Part shown: positions 28,726 through 31,253 of the stretch, piece by piece
How positions within the stretch are numbered: the stretch's first letter is position 1
Layout: every line of letters begins with the position of its first letter
Assembly (NCBI GenBank): GCA_964472035.1
Contig: CAYYIT010000026.1
Coordinates: 1-31,253, forward strand
DNA length: 31,253 nt
Source of the DNA: UBA3855 sp964472035
GTDB taxonomy: Bacteria; Bacillota; Clostridia; Oscillospirales; Ruminococcaceae
Direction: 5' to 3'
Made by a program: the position numbers and the translations under genes
Notes under the pieces: generated by a model
Seen by the model: the letters and a program-made list of their open reading frames with translations, nothing else
Told to the model about the DNA's origin: nothing
Databases searched by the model: none

Positions 28726-29745
28726 ATGAACTGGTATATCGAAGACACGACCCTGCACATCGAAACGGAGGAAAACTGCTGTTCCTTCGAGGCGCATGCG
28801 GAGGCACCGCGGCCCTCCCTGCTGGGATGGGGTGTCAGTGCGGGCGGACGGCACTGGTCAAGCCGTGATCCGGAGATCCCGATCGAGGCACATACAAGCG
28901 TGCAGGAGGTCGCTGTGCAGGACGGCAGGGCTGCATGGTACACGCAGGAATTCCGCCCGAATGGTGCGGATTACAAGATCACAAAGAATGCAAACATCTA
29001 CATCGGCGATCTCAGAACGGGGGAGCAGAAACAGGTCTATAAGGGCGAATGCTATGGTGATCTGTGCTTTGACGGGGACGAGCTGTACTTCAATACGGGC
29101 AACAAAATTGCCGTGCTGGATCTGCAAAGCGGAGAGGTCACCGTTCTGTTCAAGCATTCCGGCATCAAGAAGAACGGCGTGGCGCTGCATGTTACGGACA
29201 AGCGCATCGACTTCATCCACTGGACGCACAACGACACGTTTTTCATGTGGTATGACAGAGCGACCGGGGAGGTCGTCAATCCCCATATCAACATCGGCCG
29301 CCATTGTTATCTGAACGACGACACCGTGGTCTATCAGGCCCTCTACCATACCTGGGTTCTGGATACGGAAACGAAGAAAAAGAAACGGTTCTTCACTGCC
29401 CGTCAGCATCGGTCTGCGCTGCAGTTCGTCTGCGGTTTTCTGGAGCTGCCTGTGGAGGAATTCGCAGAAAACGCGATCGTGAAGCTGATCGCCTATGAGG
29501 AGGGAAGGCTGTACTTCAATATCCGCTCCAGCTACCGTTCGCAGGAGTTCCGGCATATTCTCAATGCCAGTGTCACCGAAGCGGAGGAACGGGGGCTTCC
29601 GTGGTGCTTTCAGGCGGAGTTCTCCTGTGACACAAACGGCAAGGATCTGCGCATGGCGGTGACGAAGGAACAGATCACGATCACACAGGATGAGGACAAG
29701 TCCATCCGACGCATGCGCGCGGTGCTGCACGAAGGCATGTGGTGA
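28726..29745 (+). CDS. Hypothetical protein, beta-propeller-like
   Basis: A 339-aa cytoplasmic protein without signal peptide. Repeated short strands with Asp-Gly turns (AAWYTQEF, ANIYIGDLRTGEQKQVYKGE, DGDELYFNTGNKIAVLDLQS, FMWYDRATGEVV, TVVYQALYHTWVLDTET) strongly suggest propeller blades like those of DUF5050 or PQQ-type proteins. No catalytic motif is visible. AAGGAGG lies ten bases before the ATG at 28726; the frame opening at 28606 crosses the promoter. Possibly a ligand-binding or scaffolding protein. Function unknown. Confidence 0.8.
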   Translation: MNWYIEDTTLHIETEENCCSFEAHAEAPRPSLLGWGVSAGGRHWSSRDPEIPIEAHTSVQEVAVQDGRAAWYTQEFRPNGADYKITKNANIYIGDLRTGEQKQVYKGECYGDLCFDGDELYFNTGNKIAVLDLQSGEVTVLFKHSGIKKNGVALHVTDKRIDFIHWTHNDTFFMWYDRATGEVVNPHINIGRHCYLNDDTVVYQALYHTWVLDTETKKKKRFFTARQHRSALQFVCGFLELPVEEFAENAIVKLIAYEEGRLYFNIRSSYRSQEFRHILNASVTEAEERGLPWCFQAEFSCDTNGKDLRMAVTKEQITITQDEDKSIRRMRAVLHEGMW

Positions 29746-29763
29746 TCCTTTGCGCCGCGTATC

Positions 29764-29792
29764 TTGCATTCGGGCGAGGGATGTGCTATAAT
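29764..29792 (+). promoter_or_regulatory. Sigma-A promoter of aroA
   Basis: -35 TTGCAT (29764-29769), 17-bp spacer ending ATGTGC, -10 TATAAT (29787-29792). The start codon is 34 bases downstream. Confidence 0.8.
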
Positions 29793-29826
29793 AAGTAGGA
29801 AATATCCCATTACAGCGGAGGAAATT

Positions 29827-31170
29827 ATGGAACAGAATGTATACGAGATCCCGTTCAGGGGGACATCCTATCCGAGCAGCGCAGCCGCACAGGTCTGCGT
29901 ACCCGGTTCAAAATCCATCACGAACAGAGCACTGCTGCTTGCGGCAATGGCGGAGGGGACGAGCACCCTGCGCGGCTGCCTGACGAGTGAGGATGCAAGG
30001 CATTTTCTTGACTGCCTGCAGATGCTTGGGTTTCCGGTGGAGGAAACGCCGGACGGTGCGCTTGGCAGTGACATCACGATCACGGGCTTCGGCGGTCGGA
30101 TCCCGAACAAAAATGCGGAGATCTACGTTGGCAGTGCTGGTACCGCGGCGAGATTCCTCGTTGCCATGCTGGCGTTTTCCGATGGGGAATACACCGTGAA
30201 TTCCTCCGAGCAGATGAAAAAACGTCCCATGCAGCCGCTCATCGAGGCACTGCGCAATGCCGGCGCAGGCGTGGAATGCCTGGAGGCGGAGGGGCATTTT
30301 CCGCTGAAAATTACCGGTGCAGGCGCAACGCTTCCGGCCTGCTTTACTGTGAATATCGACAAAAGCTCGCAGTTTCTCAGTGCGCTGCTCATTGCGGCCG
30401 GCACGCTCTCAGCGCCGACGGAGATCCGCGTAAACGGCTCCCATGGTCTGAGCTATGTGGATCTGACGGCTGCGATGATGGCGGATTTCGGCGTCAATGC
30501 AGTGAAACAAACAGATGACGGCGGCATCCGCTATGTCCTCGGCGGCAGCGACCGCTACCTTGCGAAGGACTATGCCGTCGAGCCGGATATGTCCGCAGCG
30601 GCGTATTTCTACGCGCTTGCCGCAGTGCTTGGTATAACGGTGACAGTGAAGGGCGTGAGCAGCCGCATGCTGCAGGGTGACACGGAATTCCTGCGTGTTC
30701 TGGAAAAGATGGGCTGCACCCTGCAGGGAATGGACACGCCCGATGAGGAGATCCGTGTGACAGGTCCGCAGGGCGGAAGGCTCCGCGGGGGATTTACGGT
30801 GGATATGTCGGCATTTTCCGATCAGGCGCTGACGCTTGCGGCGATTGCCCCCTTTGCGGATGCGCCCGTGACCATCACCGGCATCGGACACATCCGTCTG
30901 CAGGAATGCGACCGCATCCGTGCGATCACGGAGAACCTCGCAGCACTCGGCATCCGTGCGGAAGCGACCGAAAACAGCGTGACCATCCATCCCGGAAGTC
31001 CCTGCGGCTGCGAGATCGAAACCTTCGAGGATCACCGCGTTGCGATGTCCTTTGCGCTGACGGGACTGCGCACGGAGGGCGTGCGGATCCTCGATCCCCT
31101 CTGCTGCCGCAAGACCTTTGCGCAGTATTTTGAGGTGCTGGAGCAAACGCTTGCAGCACTTGGCGAATGA
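29827..31170 (+). CDS. aroA: 3-phosphoshikimate 1-carboxyvinyltransferase (EPSP synthase)
   Basis: A 447-aa enzyme, normal length for the family. It joins shikimate-3-phosphate and phosphoenolpyruvate in the sixth step of the shikimate pathway in the cytoplasm. Visible motifs: substrate-binding VPGSKSITNRALLLAA (about 25-40), GSAGTAARFLVA (the loop that reads GNAGTAxRP in the E. coli type), SSQFLSALLIAA, EPDMSAAAYFYALAA, DMSAFSDQALTLAA, RLQECDRIRAI and DHRVAMSFAL near the C-terminus. GGAGG stands five bases before the ATG at 29827; the longer frame overlaps the promoter. No other aromatic-pathway gene lies in the window. Confidence 0.95.
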   Translation: MEQNVYEIPFRGTSYPSSAAAQVCVPGSKSITNRALLLAAMAEGTSTLRGCLTSEDARHFLDCLQMLGFPVEETPDGALGSDITITGFGGRIPNKNAEIYVGSAGTAARFLVAMLAFSDGEYTVNSSEQMKKRPMQPLIEALRNAGAGVECLEAEGHFPLKITGAGATLPACFTVNIDKSSQFLSALLIAAGTLSAPTEIRVNGSHGLSYVDLTAAMMADFGVNAVKQTDDGGIRYVLGGSDRYLAKDYAVEPDMSAAAYFYALAAVLGITVTVKGVSSRMLQGDTEFLRVLEKMGCTLQGMDTPDEEIRVTGPQGGRLRGGFTVDMSAFSDQALTLAAIAPFADAPVTITGIGHIRLQECDRIRAITENLAALGIRAEATENSVTIHPGSPCGCEIETFEDHRVAMSFALTGLRTEGVRILDPLCCRKTFAQYFEVLEQTLAALGE

Positions 31171-31174
31171 ACAA

Positions 31175-31203
31175 AGCCCTGACCGATATATTCGGTCAGG
31201 GCT
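31175..31203 (+). terminator. Hairpin after aroA
   Basis: AGCCCTGACCGA and TCGGTCAGGGCT form a perfect 12-bp stem with a 5-base loop, four bases after the aroA stop. There is no U-run; the terminal repeat follows directly. It is probably a terminator that runs into a repeat. Confidence 0.7.
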
Positions 31204-31253
31204 CAGTCTGTCGAAAAAGTCCCGTCCAGCCACTGCGCCTCTGGCGCAGGGCT
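31204..31253. repeat. Terminal inverted repeat, right copy
   Basis: Exact reverse complement of 1-50. It begins CAGTCTGTCGAAAAAG and ends at the window border, so its full length is unknown. Confidence 0.9.

Noticed and set aside
1..31253. The whole window as one giant transposon with 50-bp terminal inverted repeats
   Set aside because: The interior is mostly housekeeping chromosome, no transposase lies near the ends, and the repeat looks like an extragenic element at contig borders.

Overview
The window looks like chromosomal DNA of a spore-forming, gut-type Clostridia bacterium, most likely an Oscillospiraceae/Ruminococcus-like lineage. The grounds are IreB (UPF0297), a PdaA-type spore-cortex deacetylase, a LytTR/DUF3021 pair, DUF1540, UPF0371, Clostridia-style promoters with 17-bp spacers, and GC-rich flanks. 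The lineage is inferred, not proven. The window is bounded by exact 50-bp inverted copies of one repeat (1-50 and 31204-31253), so it is probably a contig that ends in dispersed repeats.

Left flank (1-12536). A mosaic of consecutive palindromes (53-293) precedes a two-gene metallochaperone operon on the minus strand: a COG0523 GTPase with a His/Cys-rich tandem repeat, interrupted by a 100-N assembly gap, and a second CobW-like GTPase fused to a C-terminal OB-fold-like domain. Next on the plus strand come an ABC-2 exporter operon (ATPase, permease, LytTR regulator, DUF3021 membrane protein), a DUF1540 Cys-rich protein behind a sigma-G-like promoter, ireB and pdaA. On the minus strand follow a UPF0371/DUF1846 protein, a ROK-family regulator and an AEC-type carrier, each with its own promoter. 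Then comes a stand-alone ATP-pyrophosphatase subunit of GMP synthase, without the glutaminase half.

Integrated element (12525-23703). An AT-richer 11.2-kb element sits exactly at the 3' end of the GMP synthase gene. The last 12 bases of that gene, GAGTGGGAATAA, recur at 23692-23703, and what looks like the original gene terminator lies just beyond (23731-23760). An 18-bp direct repeat lies just inside each end. The element carries a tyrosine integrase, an excisionase-like HTH protein, an HUH rolling-circle Rep-like protein, a MobC-like small protein, an unrecognised 231-aa protein, a lipoprotein with SLH-like repeats divergent from an XRE repressor, two unknown small proteins, an HNH-like protein overlapping a serine recombinase, and a class-II-type Fic protein with a C-terminal winged helix. 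The Fic promoter overlaps a perfect 11+11 inverted repeat. The promoter and first codons occur a second time, degenerate, downstream of the gene. No conjugation machinery is present, so it looks like a small mobilizable or satellite-type integrative element. This is the most interesting part of the window.

Right flank (23704-31253). A TetR regulator is translationally coupled to a flavodoxin-type reductase. A glycerophosphodiester phosphodiesterase gene has a long inverted repeat in its leader. A four-gene minus-strand operon has overlapping or closely spaced genes (HTH regulator, alpha/beta hydrolase, unknown protein, VOC protein). Divergent from it are a beta-propeller-like protein and aroA (EPSP synthase), each with its own promoter, followed by a strong hairpin and the terminal repeat.
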